64,000 nt of DNA, taken from the NCBI GenBank assembly GCA_014728085.1, contig WJMF01000224.1:1-64000 (forward strand), given 5' to 3'. The position numbers and the translations under genes are program-made. The stretch's first letter is position 1; each line of letters opens with the position of its first letter. The notes beneath the pieces were generated by a model that was not told the DNA's origin, did no database searches, and worked only from the letters and a program-made list of their open reading frames with translations. Source of the stretch: Candidatus Zhuqueibacterota bacterium. Its GTDB lineage: Bacteria > Zhuqueibacterota > Zhuqueibacteria > Residuimicrobiales > Oceaniaggregativiventaceae. Shown here in pieces: positions 48,505 through 58,347 of this stretch.

Positions 48505-49884
48505 ATGTTCCGACTCAATCAACAACCCGCTTTGATACGGCATTCGAAAAGAATCCCTCCCGCCATAACCCTGGCGCTGAGTTTTATGATAATCATTATT
48601 TTGGGGAGTGTGGCTTTATGGCTGCCATTCAGTCATTATGGTCATCTCAGCTGGCTGGATGCATTTTTTACCGCAACTTCGGCAACCTGTGTGACCGGGT
48701 TGATTGTTGTAGATACCGGTGAAAAATTTACCCTGGTCGGCCAATGGATTACGATTCTGCTCGTTCAAATCGGCGGTCTCGGCATCATGACCTTTTCCGT
48801 CTTTTTTTCTTATTTGTTCTATGGCAGACTGTCGATAAAAAGCAGAAACATGATCGAGCATTCACTCGGCATTAAAGGGATGCCAAAACTGGGGCATATG
48901 TTGTTATTTATCGTTGTCGGCACCTTTGTCTTTGAGCTTATTGGCGCTCTGATCATGTCCGTTCGCTTTCACCATTATTTCGACTGGCCAAGGGCGATCT
49001 ATTTGGGTGTTTACCACGCGATCTCTGCTTTTTGTAACGCCGGTTTTTGTCTTTTCAGCAACAGTTTCATGGACTACCAATCCGACTGGGTGTTAAATCT
49101 GGTGCTCCTCGCCTTGATCGTGTTGGGAGGAATCGGATTCTGGGTCTTGTTTGATTTAAGAAATTTTTTTATACACAACAGAGGATTTCGAGCATTATCG
49201 ATGCATAGCCGGCTGGTTATCTCGACGACTCTCATCCTGATCGTTACAGGATTTATACTGATTTTTCTGTTCGAATACAGCAACACACTTGCGGAATTGT
49301 CCGGTCCGTCAAAGGTCCTTGCAGCGCTTTTTCAGTCAATTACCACCCGCACGGCCGGATTTAACAGTTTGAATATTTCAACGCTGACGAACAGCACATT
49401 GTTTCTGATGCTTTTGCTCATGATGATCGGTGCCTCGCCTGGTTCCTGTGGTGGGGGTATTAAAACCACGACATCAGCGGTACTTTTTGGCATCATTCTG
49501 TCCCGAATTCGGGACCAACGTCAGATCAGATTGCAGAATCGCGGCATTCCGGAAATGGTTGTATCCAAGTCGATTGGTATTATCGCTTTCTGGTTGCTGG
49601 CCGTTACTGTGGTCATTCTGATATTGCTTTTTACCGAACATCCCGGTGGGTTACATGACCGGAGCAGGGTTTTATTTTTGCAAGTGCTGTTTGAATCTTT
49701 TTCCGCAATGGGGACAGTGGGCTTGAGCATGGGACTCACCCCCGTGCTGTCACAGGTGGGAAAGCTTTGTATTATTTTTCTCATGTTTTTTGGCAGAGTG
49801 GGCCCCCTATCCATTGCGATTGCTATTGCGACCAAAAAAGCCAGCCGCATCCGATATGCTGAAGATAATCTGCTGGTCGGATAG
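48505..49884 (+). CDS. ktrB: KtrB/TrkH-type potassium channel subunit
   Basis: 459 aa, the size of KtrB. Four selectivity-filter loops each keep the key Gly: SATCVTGLIVVD, AFCNAGFCLFSN, TRTAGFNSLNIS and MGTVGLSMGLTP. The intramembrane gate region before loop 4 is present. A small N-terminal basic stretch leads into the first helix. It imports K+ (with Na+ coupling in some members). The regulatory subunit gene follows after 143 bases of structured DNA. The annotation 'TrkH family' would be equally correct. Confidence 0.93.
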   Translation: MFRLNQQPALIRHSKRIPPAITLALSFMIIIILGSVALWLPFSHYGHLSWLDAFFTATSATCVTGLIVVDTGEKFTLVGQWITILLVQIGGLGIMTFSVFFSYLFYGRLSIKSRNMIEHSLGIKGMPKLGHMLLFIVVGTFVFELIGALIMSVRFHHYFDWPRAIYLGVYHAISAFCNAGFCLFSNSFMDYQSDWVLNLVLLALIVLGGIGFWVLFDLRNFFIHNRGFRALSMHSRLVISTTLILIVTGFILIFLFEYSNTLAELSGPSKVLAALFQSITTRTAGFNSLNISTLTNSTLFLMLLLMMIGASPGSCGGGIKTTTSAVLFGIILSRIRDQRQIRLQNRGIPEMVVSKSIGIIAFWLLAVTVVILILLFTEHPGGLHDRSRVLFLQVLFESFSAMGTVGLSMGLTPVLSQVGKLCIIFLMFFGRVGPLSIAIAIATKKASRIRYAEDNLLVG

Positions 49885-49914
49885 AGAATCGTGGCATGAC
49901 ATGTGGTGCCGTCG

Positions 49915-49962
49915 ACCGGTTGGGCGTTTGAAACAAACGCAGAAAGCCGACAAACCGGTTTT
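49915..49962. other. Nested stem-loop between ktrB and ktrA
   Basis: Outer stem ACCGGTT (49915-49921) with AACCGGT (49953-49959); inner perfect stem GCGTTTG (49924-49930), AAA loop, CAAACGC (49934-49940). Four T residues follow the outer stem. It may attenuate or process the transcript and so set the KtrB:KtrA ratio. Confidence 0.45.
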
Positions 49963-50027
49963 CAACACGGCAACAGAGGTATTTTTTTACGATAATATTT
50001 AAGCGGATAATGTTGCGGAGTAATGCG

Positions 50028-50684
50028 ATGAAGTCTTATGCGGTTATTGGTTTGAGCAGTTTTGGCTATTATTTGGCCAAATCTCTGTCTGATAGCGGCC
50101 ATCAGGTCATGGCAATCGATATAGATGAAGAGAGAGTCGAAAAAGTCAAACCCTTTGTTGATCGCGCTATCATTGCGGATGCTACGGATAAAGATACAAT
50201 CTCCGGTCTTGGACTCGATGATATGGATAGTGTGGTTGTAAGTTTGGGGGATTCTATCGATGCCAGTATTTTGGTTACACTGTATCTACGGGAGATCAAG
50301 GTGAAGCAAATCATCGCTAAAGCGCTGACCGAAGATCACGGCAAAATTCTCGATATATTGGGTGCTACACGGGTGGTTTTTCCCGAGCGCGATGAAGCCA
50401 TGAGAATTGCCAAAACGATGGAGACGGACTATCTTATTGATGCGATTGCTCTGGGTGAAGGGATCAGTATTATTGAAACCGCGGCACCTGAAGCGATGGT
50501 GGGGAAAAGCCTGGGGGAGCTGGACTTGCGCAACAACTATGGCGTTTTGGTCCTGGTGGTAAGGGAGGTCATCCCGGATAATGCTGTGATAATTCCCACT
50601 GCGGAACATGTGATCAAGGACAGTGACATTTTGCTGCTGCTGGGGGATGACGAAAATCTCGATAAAATAAAAAAAATGAAATAA
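50028..50684 (+). CDS. ktrA: KtrA/TrkA-type RCK regulatory subunit
   Basis: 218 aa from ATG 50028 (GGAG 7 bases upstream; the longer frame adds six residues). RCK_N Rossmann domain: SYAVIGLSSFGYYLAKSLSD and MAIDIDEERVEKV with the adenosine-binding Asp. The dinucleotide loop reads GLSSFG where most family members have GLGRFG. RCK_C domain about 135-218 (IIETAAPEAMVGKSLGELDL). It gates the KtrB channel by ATP/ADP binding. RCK_C of Gram-positive KtrA also binds c-di-AMP; whether this one does is unknown. Confidence 0.91.
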   Translation: MKSYAVIGLSSFGYYLAKSLSDSGHQVMAIDIDEERVEKVKPFVDRAIIADATDKDTISGLGLDDMDSVVVSLGDSIDASILVTLYLREIKVKQIIAKALTEDHGKILDILGATRVVFPERDEAMRIAKTMETDYLIDAIALGEGISIIETAAPEAMVGKSLGELDLRNNYGVLVLVVREVIPDNAVIIPTAEHVIKDSDILLLLGDDENLDKIKKMK

Positions 50685-50699
50685 ATCAAAGGCCCTGAA

Positions 50700-50720
50700 C
50701 CCCGGTTTTTGGCGCCGGGG
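50700..50720. terminator. GC-rich hairpin after ktrA (weak terminator candidate)
   Basis: CCCCGG (50700-50705), 9-base loop, CCGGGG (50715-50720), 16 bases after the ktrA stop. The tract after it (AGGATATATTTT) is only partly T-rich. A second small inverted repeat, ATCCTA/TAGGAT (50754-50759 and 50767-50772), lies in the hsp20 leader. Confidence 0.4.
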
Positions 50721-50802
50721 AGGATATATTTTCGTTTGAAACCATTGTGAATAATCCTATATTTAGTAGGATGGCTAATGATAATCAGAGGAGCCAATAA
50801 AT

Positions 50803-51234
50803 ATGTCTATTCACGTTATTCGGATTATTCGGGAGTTAACCGATACCGCAAATCTTCGCAAAAAGAGCAATTCACTGTATTGCGTCCGTTCGGCAACGGC
50901 GCGTTGGGAACCCAATACAGATATTTTTGAAAATGAGCAACATGTGGTCATACGCCTCGAGCTCGCTGGTGTGGATAAAGAAAACGTCAGCATTAAACTT
51001 TCAAATGGCCGTATCGTCGTTTGTGGATATCGCCGCAATAATCTACCCGGAACAGAAAACCGCTATCATCAGTTAGAACTTCAGTATGGATCATTTTCAA
51101 AGACGATAACGGTTCCCGAGTCCCTGATTCATAATGATATAACGGCAAAATTCGAAAATGGGATTTTGGATATTGAAATCAACAAGGAATCAAATGCAGT
51201 TGAAATTCCCATTGCGGTTCAAGAAGAGAAATAA
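50803..51234 (+). CDS. Small heat-shock protein (Hsp20, alpha-crystallin family)
   Basis: 143 aa. Alpha-crystallin domain about 40-130: TDIFENEQHVVIRLELAGVD, then GRIVVCGYRR and FENGILDIEI. The C-terminal IPI (VEIPIAV) is the IxI oligomerisation motif. It is an ATP-independent holdase. The Lon protease gene 24 bases downstream makes a protein-quality-control pair. GAGGAG precedes the ATG. No CIRCE element is visible. Confidence 0.92.
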   Translation: MSIHVIRIIRELTDTANLRKKSNSLYCVRSATARWEPNTDIFENEQHVVIRLELAGVDKENVSIKLSNGRIVVCGYRRNNLPGTENRYHQLELQYGSFSKTITVPESLIHNDITAKFENGILDIEINKESNAVEIPIAVQEEK

Positions 51235-51258
51235 ATTTATCAACAGGAGTATTATTGA

Positions 51259-53631
51259 ATGGATGACCCGATCAAGTTACAGTTGGACGCAGAAGATGTA
51301 AATAATCGGATACCAGAAGAATTACCCTTATTGCCTCTAAGGGATACTGTGGTTTTTCCATATATTGTAACCCCTTTGGTGGTGGCCAGAGAAAAGTCAG
51401 TCAAGCTGGTGAATGATGCCATCTCCGGCGACAGAATAATAGGATTGGTATCGCAAAAATCGGCAAAAGTTGAAGACCCCAAAAGCGACGAGGTGATGAC
51501 CTTTGGTACAGCGGCTATCATTTTACGCATGCTCAAGTTCCCGGATGGTTCCCTTCGTATACTGGTTCAGGGACTGGCTCGAATGCAAGTGGATAAAATC
51601 AAAAGCGAAGAGCCGTATATGCTGGCCAAAATTCATAAGGTTGAAGATAAAATCAAAAACACGACGCGTCTGGAAGCGTTGAAGCGAAACATTACGTTTC
51701 AATTTCAAAAGATCGTTTCCCTGGTTCCGCAATTGCCGGATGAGCTGCAGGTTGTGCTTGTGAATACAAAGGATCCGAGCAAGCTTGCCGATCTGATTGT
51801 TTCCAATTTGAATATATCAATCGCGGAAAAACAGTCTCTTTTGGAGATGACGAACGTCGAGAAGCGGCTGGAGCGGTTGACCACCTACTTGAGTCGGGAG
51901 CTGGAAGTGCTGGAGATGGGGTCAGAGATTCAGGATAAAGTTCAGACCGAGATGGGTAAAAGCCAGCGCGAATATTACCTGCGGGAGCAATTAAGAGCGA
52001 TCCAGAAAGAGCTGGGTATATCCGATGATAAATCGGCTGAACTGGAAGAATTGCAAAATAAAATCAAAGCCGCAAAAATGTCTGAAGAGGCAGAAAAGGA
52101 AGCCATGCGGGAGCTGGACCGGCTGGCAAAAATGCAGCCCGGCGCGGCAGAATATACAGTGGCTAGGACCTATATAGACTGGATGATCTCCCTGCCGTGG
52201 TCGGTATATGCGGAGGATAATCTGGATATAGACAGTGCTGCCGAGGTGCTGGATGAAGATCATTACGACTTGAAAAAAGTGAAAGAGCGAATTTTGGAAT
52301 ATTTGGCGGTACGTAAATTGCGCACCGACACCAAAGGACCGATCTTATGTTTCGTTGGTCCTCCCGGCGTCGGCAAAACGTCGTTGGGTCAATCCATTGC
52401 CAGAAGTATGGGACGAAAGTTTATCCGTCTCTCCCTGGGAGGGATAAGGGATGAGGCTGAGATCAGGGGGCACAGGCGAACCTATATCGGCGCACTGCCC
52501 GGCCGGATTATTCAGGGATTGAAAAATGCCGAAAGTAAAAATCCGATTTTTATGCTGGATGAAGTGGATAAAATCGGCCAGGATTTCCGGGGAGACCCGT
52601 CTTCGGCTCTTCTGGAAGTGCTGGACCCACAACAAAATCATGCTTTTTCCGATCACTATCTTGATGTGCCATTTGATTTATCCAAAGTCATGTTCATTAC
52701 CACGGCCAATGTTTTACATACGATCCCCAGCGCTCTGCTGGACAGGATGGAAGTGCTCGAACTGCCCGGATACATCGCGGAGGAAAAGTTACAGATCGCA
52801 TTTAAATACCTTATTCCCCGTCAAATCAAGGAAAACGGTTTGAAGAAAAAGCATATCCGTTTTACAAAATCCGCTGTACGCAAGGTGATCCAAAATTATA
52901 CCCGGGAAGCAGGTGTAAGGAACCTGGAGCGTGAGCTCGCCACCATTTGTCGTAAAGTTGCCCGTGACGTCGCTCAGGGACGGGACGAAAAACGGGCTAT
53001 AAAACCCGAAAATCTGGCAGACATGCTCGGACCGGTCAAGATACACTCGGAAGTGGCGGAAAGAATCAAAGAACCCGGTGTTGCAACCGGTCTTTCCTGG
53101 ACGCCGAGCGGCGGTGACATCCTTTTCATCGAGGCGACCAAGATGATCGGTTCCAAAGGGTTATCTCTGACCGGGCAGCTCGGGGAGGTGATGAAGGAAT
53201 CGGCACAGGCTGCTCTATCCTATATTCGGTCACATGCTAAAGAGTTGGGTATTTCGCCCAATTTTTACGAAAACACGGATATCCATGTGCACGTTCCTGC
53301 CGGCGCGATTCCCAAGGACGGGCCCTCTGCCGGTGTTACGCTGGCAACAGCGATCGTGTCCCTGTTAACCGGCAAGCAGATACGCCACGATGTCGCCATG
53401 ACCGGAGAAATTACGTTGCGCGGCAAAGTGTTGCCCGTTGGTGGTATCAAAGAAAAAGTACTTGCAGCGCGCCGGGCGAATATTCTTAAAGTGATCTTGC
53501 CCTCGATAAACAAAGATGATTTGGAAGAGATTCCTGAAAATTTAAAGGAAAAAATTGAATTTATTTTTGTCGACGAACTCTCTCAGGTTTTCGAAAATGC
53601 AATTAAACAATTCAATATCAAACAAAAATAG
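51259..53631 (+). CDS. lon: ATP-dependent protease Lon
   Basis: 790 aa, LonA type. N-terminal LAN domain ([20 protein letters not shown]), AAA+ domain with Walker [14 protein letters not shown] and Walker [13 protein letters not shown], and a C-terminal protease domain with catalytic Ser in [14 protein letters not shown] (about residue 690) and Lys in [14 protein letters not shown] (about 733). It degrades misfolded and regulatory proteins in the cytoplasm. Confidence 0.98.
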   Translation: MDDPIKLQLDAEDVNNRIPEELPLLPLRDTVVFPYIVTPLVVAREKSVKLVNDAISGDRIIGLVSQKSAKVEDPKSDEVMTFGTAAIILRMLKFPDGSLRILVQGLARMQVDKIKSEEPYMLAKIHKVEDKIKNTTRLEALKRNITFQFQKIVSLVPQLPDELQVVLVNTKDPSKLADLIVSNLNISIAEKQSLLEMTNVEKRLERLTTYLSRELEVLEMGSEIQDKVQTEMGKSQREYYLREQLRAIQKELGISDDKSAELEELQNKIKAAKMSEEAEKEAMRELDRLAKMQPGAAEYTVARTYIDWMISLPWSVYAEDNLDIDSAAEVLDEDHYDLKKVKERILEYLAVRKLRTDTKGPILCFVGPPGVGKTSLGQSIARSMGRKFIRLSLGGIRDEAEIRGHRRTYIGALPGRIIQGLKNAESKNPIFMLDEVDKIGQDFRGDPSSALLEVLDPQQNHAFSDHYLDVPFDLSKVMFITTANVLHTIPSALLDRMEVLELPGYIAEEKLQIAFKYLIPRQIKENGLKKKHIRFTKSAVRKVIQNYTREAGVRNLERELATICRKVARDVAQGRDEKRAIKPENLADMLGPVKIHSEVAERIKEPGVATGLSWTPSGGDILFIEATKMIGSKGLSLTGQLGEVMKESAQAALSYIRSHAKELGISPNFYENTDIHVHVPAGAIPKDGPSAGVTLATAIVSLLTGKQIRHDVAMTGEITLRGKVLPVGGIKEKVLAARRANILKVILPSINKDDLEEIPENLKEKIEFIFVDELSQVFENAIKQFNIKQK

Positions 53632-53639
53632 GGATCGGC

Positions 53640-55049
53640 ATGCTTGCAAAACTCGAAAAAAAGCTGGAAGAAATCGATCAACAACAGTTGTTATCTTTTT
53701 GGAACCAACTGAATGAAAATGAACGCAAGACCTTGCAGCACGATATCGAATCGTTGGACACTGATCGCATCATAAAATTGCGTAAAATTCTCTCTGAAAA
53801 GGATAAACAGGAAAACCTCTATCAACCCGGCAATTTCAAGCCGGCTGATGTCGACACATTGCCCAAAACCGCGCAGGAAAAAGAAAAACGCCGGGCCGCG
53901 TTCAGGATTGGGGAAAAGGCGATCAAGGAAGGTACGGTTGGCGCCATTCTCGTCGCCGGCGGTCAGGGCACGCGGTTGGGGTTCCATGGCCCCAAGGGTG
54001 TTTTTCCCGTTGGCCCGGTAACGGATAAAAGTTTGTATCAGTATTTCCTCGAGAGATTATTGGCTCTCGAAAGACGCTATTCTACCCGTATTCCTCTCTA
54101 TGTGATGACCAGTGAAAAGAATCATCATGAAACCAAAGAATTTTTTCTGGAACACGACTATTTCGGTAAAGAGCGCAACAGCGTGGTATTTTTTCAACAG
54201 GGTATGTTGCCCACCTTTGACGAGAATGGCAAAATTTTTCTTGAAGAAAAATATAAAATCAGCAAGGCACCGGATGGACATGGCGGGTTGCTGAATGCCC
54301 TGAAAGAAAATACCCTTTTCGAGGATATGAAAAATCGCGGGCTGGAAAATCTGTTTTATTTCCAGGTTGATAATATACTTGTTCAAATATGCGACCCTGC
54401 TTTTATCGGTATGCACCTGCAAAAGGATGCCGATCTTTCCGCCAAAACGGTCTATAAATCGGATCCGTTTGAAAAGCTCGGCAATATCGGTATTATTAAT
54501 GATACATATGTTACGGTTGAATATACCGAACTGTCAGAAGAAGAGAAAAAAGCCCGTGACCAAGAGGGAAAACTCGTGTTCGGGCAGGGAAGTATAGCCG
54601 TACATGTTTTCAGCCGGAAATTTTTGCAGCGGTTTGCAAGTGATGAATTGGAACTACCTTATCACATCGCTCACAAAAAAATTATCCATATCGATGATGG
54701 CGGCAAAAAAATTGAACCGGACAAGCCGAACGGTTACAAGCTGGAGCAATTTATTTTTGATACCTTTCCAATTGCAGAGCGTGTTGTCGTTATGGAGACG
54801 GAGCGCGACAAAGATTTCAGCCCTATCAAAAATGCTGAAGGTACGGATTCTCCACAAACGGCACGGCAGCATCTTAATAATTATTTCGGTAGCTGGCTGG
54901 ATCGGGCCGGCTATGAGCTTGAGCGGGATCAGGAGGGCAATGTTCAACACCAGATTGAGGTCAGCCCCTTGTACGCCCTGGATGAAGAGGAATTTATATC
55001 CAAAATACCCAAGGATTTGCAGATTAAAGATAAAATGATTTTTGAATAA
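53640..55049 (+). CDS. UDP-sugar pyrophosphorylase, UAP1/UGP-like
   Basis: 469 aa. Nucleotide loop GAILVAGGQGTRLGFHGPKG, then YVMTSEKNHHET, KISKAPDGHGGLLNAL and FYFQVDNILVQICDPAF follow the eukaryotic-type UDP-N-acetylhexosamine pyrophosphorylase (UAP1) order, not GlmU. The product is likely UDP-GlcNAc/GalNAc or another UDP-sugar; substrate cannot be told from motifs. It lies 8 bases after lon. Such UAP-like enzymes are known in scattered bacterial groups. Confidence 0.87.
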   Translation: MLAKLEKKLEEIDQQQLLSFWNQLNENERKTLQHDIESLDTDRIIKLRKILSEKDKQENLYQPGNFKPADVDTLPKTAQEKEKRRAAFRIGEKAIKEGTVGAILVAGGQGTRLGFHGPKGVFPVGPVTDKSLYQYFLERLLALERRYSTRIPLYVMTSEKNHHETKEFFLEHDYFGKERNSVVFFQQGMLPTFDENGKIFLEEKYKISKAPDGHGGLLNALKENTLFEDMKNRGLENLFYFQVDNILVQICDPAFIGMHLQKDADLSAKTVYKSDPFEKLGNIGIINDTYVTVEYTELSEEEKKARDQEGKLVFGQGSIAVHVFSRKFLQRFASDELELPYHIAHKKIIHIDDGGKKIEPDKPNGYKLEQFIFDTFPIAERVVVMETERDKDFSPIKNAEGTDSPQTARQHLNNYFGSWLDRAGYELERDQEGNVQHQIEVSPLYALDEEEFISKIPKDLQIKDKMIFE

Positions 55050-55077
55050 AGAATAATCCATTAGCGCTAAAGAGATT

Positions 55078-58000
55078 ATGCCGGCAAAAAATAAAAAGCA
55101 TTCGCTGAGCAAAAAAATAGCCCGAATTGCAGTTGTTCTGTTTCTCTCCTTTCTTTTGCTGCTGACCGTTCTGCTGGTTGTTTTGAGATTGCTCTATCCG
55201 CCCGAAAAATTGCAGAATATGGCCGTTCGTTATTTTGAGCAAACCTTTAACCGTCAGTTAATCGTCGGCGAGGTTAAACTGAATCTCTTTCGCGGTTTTA
55301 TTTTTAACAACATCCAAATTCCACCGGTTGCCGATTCCTGTCTGAGCATTGATTTCCCGATTCGTTCCCTTCGCGTCGAGCGGGTAGCTGTTGGCTATAA
55401 TCTGCGGCAATTATTGTCAAAGAAATTTGTTGTCCGCCATATCTCTATTCATAATCCTCATCTCGAGCTCTGCATTCAGGCGCAGGCATCCCCAACCCCT
55501 GCCGCAGCGGATACGGTTACAGCGGGCCTGCCGGAGCTGCCGCTTGAATTCGACCTGCGTAAATTGCGCATAAATAATCTTGACCTGTATGCCGATATCG
55601 ACCAGGATTCGATTCGCAACGAGATCGGCCTGGAAAACATATACCTGTCAGCCGATGATGTGATTATTCCCAGGGGTGAGCTCGAAAAGAATCTCGATGA
55701 TATCAGAGCAGAGCTCGTTTTCAAGGTGGACAACGGCTCTTTCTTCGCCAGGCAGAGAGTGGATACGCCCGATCAGCCGGCTTTTAATGTGTCAGGAACA
55801 ATTGATTTACAACAACAATTGTTTGTTCAGGGGGCTGCGCAGCAGCGTGCAAAGACGATTGTCGCGCTGAACGACTTTCAGCTTTTCTTACAAACGGCAG
55901 AACAGATAAACCGGTACCATATTACCGACAATATCGCACTCGTTCTCGACGCAAAAGGACGTTATGCTTCAAAACGCGCAAGTATTGAGACCATGCGACT
56001 CTCGATCGGTGATAAAGAGTGGCTGTCCATGTCCGCTGATTTTAACTTTTCGGAAAACATCGAGATGAGTATCCGGTTCGGGCAGAACCATATACCGGTT
56101 GAGCAAATCCTTACTCTTGCTGCTTCCGTTGTTTCAGATCCGCTATTGACCGAAATAAAAAAAATGCGCGGCAACCTTGTACTGGATCATTCGGAAATAA
56201 GCGGCTACATCGGCAATGGTGCCGATGGTATGGATCTAGATTTCGAGATTTTTCTCCGGCTCGAAGACCTTGAGCTCAAGCGAAAACCGGATTTGGTTTT
56301 GGATCGCCTAAATGTCGACACCCGGTTTGCAGGTAAAATCCAGGCGGAAGCATTGAAGAATCTGAACACAACCATAAATGTTTTTTATGATACCCTGAGC
56401 CTGGCACTATCCGACACAATGAATTTTGCCACAGGTCCCTGCCGTTTGAATATCGATGCTGATTTGAACGAGGATTTTTTGCCGGCGAATGCCGAGCTTG
56501 ACTTTGCTCTTGACAATCTTTTTGGTGCCAGCCTGCGTGCAAATGCCCGGGCAAAAACGCTGCCTTCACAAACGCTTTCCGCAAATGCGGATATCCATCT
56601 GACAGGACTCAACACCGCCCAGCTATCTCAGGGGGCGGCAGAGACAAAAGCGGATTTTGATCTCAGTCTGAATTTTATCTCCCGCGACAGCATAACGGTT
56701 CACGCCCTCGTGAATACGGATTCAATACGGCTCGGGACGTTGGAAAATCAGATGCTACAGCCTGTTCAGTTCGAGTCGGATCTGACCGCACAGGCGGATC
56801 CGGCATTCCGGCGAATTGAGCTAAAACATAGCCGCTTTACGCTGAACGATTTTCTAACCGCTTCTGCCAAAGCACGGGTCAATCTCAAGACACAGGTTTT
56901 CGAGCTTTCTGCTTTCGAGCTGGTCCTGCAGCACTCTCCGCTTTATCAAAGTTTGCCGCCATATATACATCAACAGCTATATGACTTTTCCGTAGACGGC
57001 CAAACCACTGTTCATTTCAGTGGCCGCATGGGGTTTGGGGATGAAACACCGGCGTACCGGGCAAAGGCGAAAGCAAGAATTGAAAATACGTATATTCGCT
57101 ATCCCAGCGAAAGCATAGAGCTGGATAACATTCAACTTGATCTGAACGCCGCGGTCGAGAGCGGCAAGATAAATACTGCAGAGGTGGTGCTCAAGTGTGA
57201 TAGCATACTTTTCGGTGCGTTACGCCGCTTTCCCTATGTTAATAACCGGCTTTCCATGCTTGTTGAGAGCAGCGACCTCGAGGTGTTTAGCGTCCGCAAC
57301 GGAACCATCAAACTGGGGGATATTGCAGAAGGTGATTTTACGGCAAAAGCGGATAGCCGTCCGCATCTGGATGCAGATCTTCGGATTCGTCAGGTTGCCG
57401 GGGATTCCCTTGAAATTGTGGATAATATTTTTGTTCAGGGCAAGGCAGCGCTGGAAGCAATCGTGGCGGCGGATACCGCTCTTGCCGATCTCACACTTTT
57501 CGTTCATCTGGACGACTATTCCGTTTACCCCGGCGACAGCCTTGCCATTCATCATATAAATTCGGATATTCGCCTGCATCAGCAATACGATTTGAACCGG
57601 CAGCATTTAATTGCCAGGGATAATTATAATATTTTAACGCCCTCGGAGGGGCTTGTAGATTATCTGCTGGTAAAAAAATACTATTCGAACCAGTTATCAA
57701 CCTTAACGATTGATTCGGTTAAAGTGATTGGATACAAAATATCCGACCTTAATCTGAAAATCAATGCCGGTGAGGGCTTTATGGAAATACCCTATTTTTC
57801 AACCGCTCTTTATGGCGGATCGCTGGCAGGAAGAATGAGTCTGGATTTGGCGGAAGGCATACTGGAACATGCATCGTGGAGAGTCTCTTCACATTTTTCC
57901 AATATTAATTCCGGATTGTTGCTGTCGCGGCGAAACGGGGAACAGGAGAAAAGTACGCTTAATGGCAATCTCGAAATGTTTGGTAACGGTATGGATCCTG

Positions 58001-58320
58001 AAAAAGAGATAGAAATCGGTGGACATTTTTATATTACCCGCGTCGGACCGCAGGTGGTTAACAATATATTGCAATCTCTGGATCCGAGGGGAGAAGATGC
58101 CAATGTTTCGCTTTCACAGCGGTTATTGAGTTGGGGGTTTCAGCCGGATGTACTGACGTTTGATATCCGTCACCGGTATTTACGCCCGGTTATTGCCTTC
58201 AAGCAGCCCTGGTATTTTCCCATTCGGTTGAGCGGAGGCAAAATTGAATTGGCCCGTGTTCCGGTCAATTTTTTCGTGCAGAATGCATTAAAACAGATGC
58301 TTGCGGCTTCACAGCCATAA
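55078..58320 (+). CDS. AsmA-family (YdbH/TamB-like) inter-membrane protein
   Basis: 1080 aa. One N-terminal transmembrane helix (about 16-40, IAVVLFLSFLLLLTVLLVVL) is followed by YFEQTFNRQLIVGEVKLNLF, the characteristic AsmA opening. Long beta-rich repeats (LRINNLDLYADIDQDSIRNE and similar) form the predicted hydrophobic groove. The end (RVPVNFFVQNALKQMLAASQ) is a short helix. AsmA-like proteins such as YhdP, TamB and YdbH carry phospholipid between the membranes. The DUF1318 lipoprotein encoded next points to the YdbH branch, since E. coli pairs ydbH with ynbE and ydbL. ATG 55078 lies 28 bases after the previous stop. Confidence 0.85.
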   Translation: MPAKNKKHSLSKKIARIAVVLFLSFLLLLTVLLVVLRLLYPPEKLQNMAVRYFEQTFNRQLIVGEVKLNLFRGFIFNNIQIPPVADSCLSIDFPIRSLRVERVAVGYNLRQLLSKKFVVRHISIHNPHLELCIQAQASPTPAAADTVTAGLPELPLEFDLRKLRINNLDLYADIDQDSIRNEIGLENIYLSADDVIIPRGELEKNLDDIRAELVFKVDNGSFFARQRVDTPDQPAFNVSGTIDLQQQLFVQGAAQQRAKTIVALNDFQLFLQTAEQINRYHITDNIALVLDAKGRYASKRASIETMRLSIGDKEWLSMSADFNFSENIEMSIRFGQNHIPVEQILTLAASVVSDPLLTEIKKMRGNLVLDHSEISGYIGNGADGMDLDFEIFLRLEDLELKRKPDLVLDRLNVDTRFAGKIQAEALKNLNTTINVFYDTLSLALSDTMNFATGPCRLNIDADLNEDFLPANAELDFALDNLFGASLRANARAKTLPSQTLSANADIHLTGLNTAQLSQGAAETKADFDLSLNFISRDSITVHALVNTDSIRLGTLENQMLQPVQFESDLTAQADPAFRRIELKHSRFTLNDFLTASAKARVNLKTQVFELSAFELVLQHSPLYQSLPPYIHQQLYDFSVDGQTTVHFSGRMGFGDETPAYRAKAKARIENTYIRYPSESIELDNIQLDLNAAVESGKINTAEVVLKCDSILFGALRRFPYVNNRLSMLVESSDLEVFSVRNGTIKLGDIAEGDFTAKADSRPHLDADLRIRQVAGDSLEIVDNIFVQGKAALEAIVAADTALADLTLFVHLDDYSVYPGDSLAIHHINSDIRLHQQYDLNRQHLIARDNYNILTPSEGLVDYLLVKKYYSNQLSTLTIDSVKVIGYKISDLNLKINAGEGFMEIPYFSTALYGGSLAGRMSLDLAEGILEHASWRVSSHFSNINSGLLLSRRNGEQEKSTLNGNLEMFGNGMDPEKEIEIGGHFYITRVGPQVVNNILQSLDPRGEDANVSLSQRLLSWGFQPDVLTFDIRHRYLRPVIAFKQPWYFPIRLSGGKIELARVPVNFFVQNALKQMLAASQP

Positions 58321-58347
58321 CCCATACATTGATTTTCGGAGTTTTTT

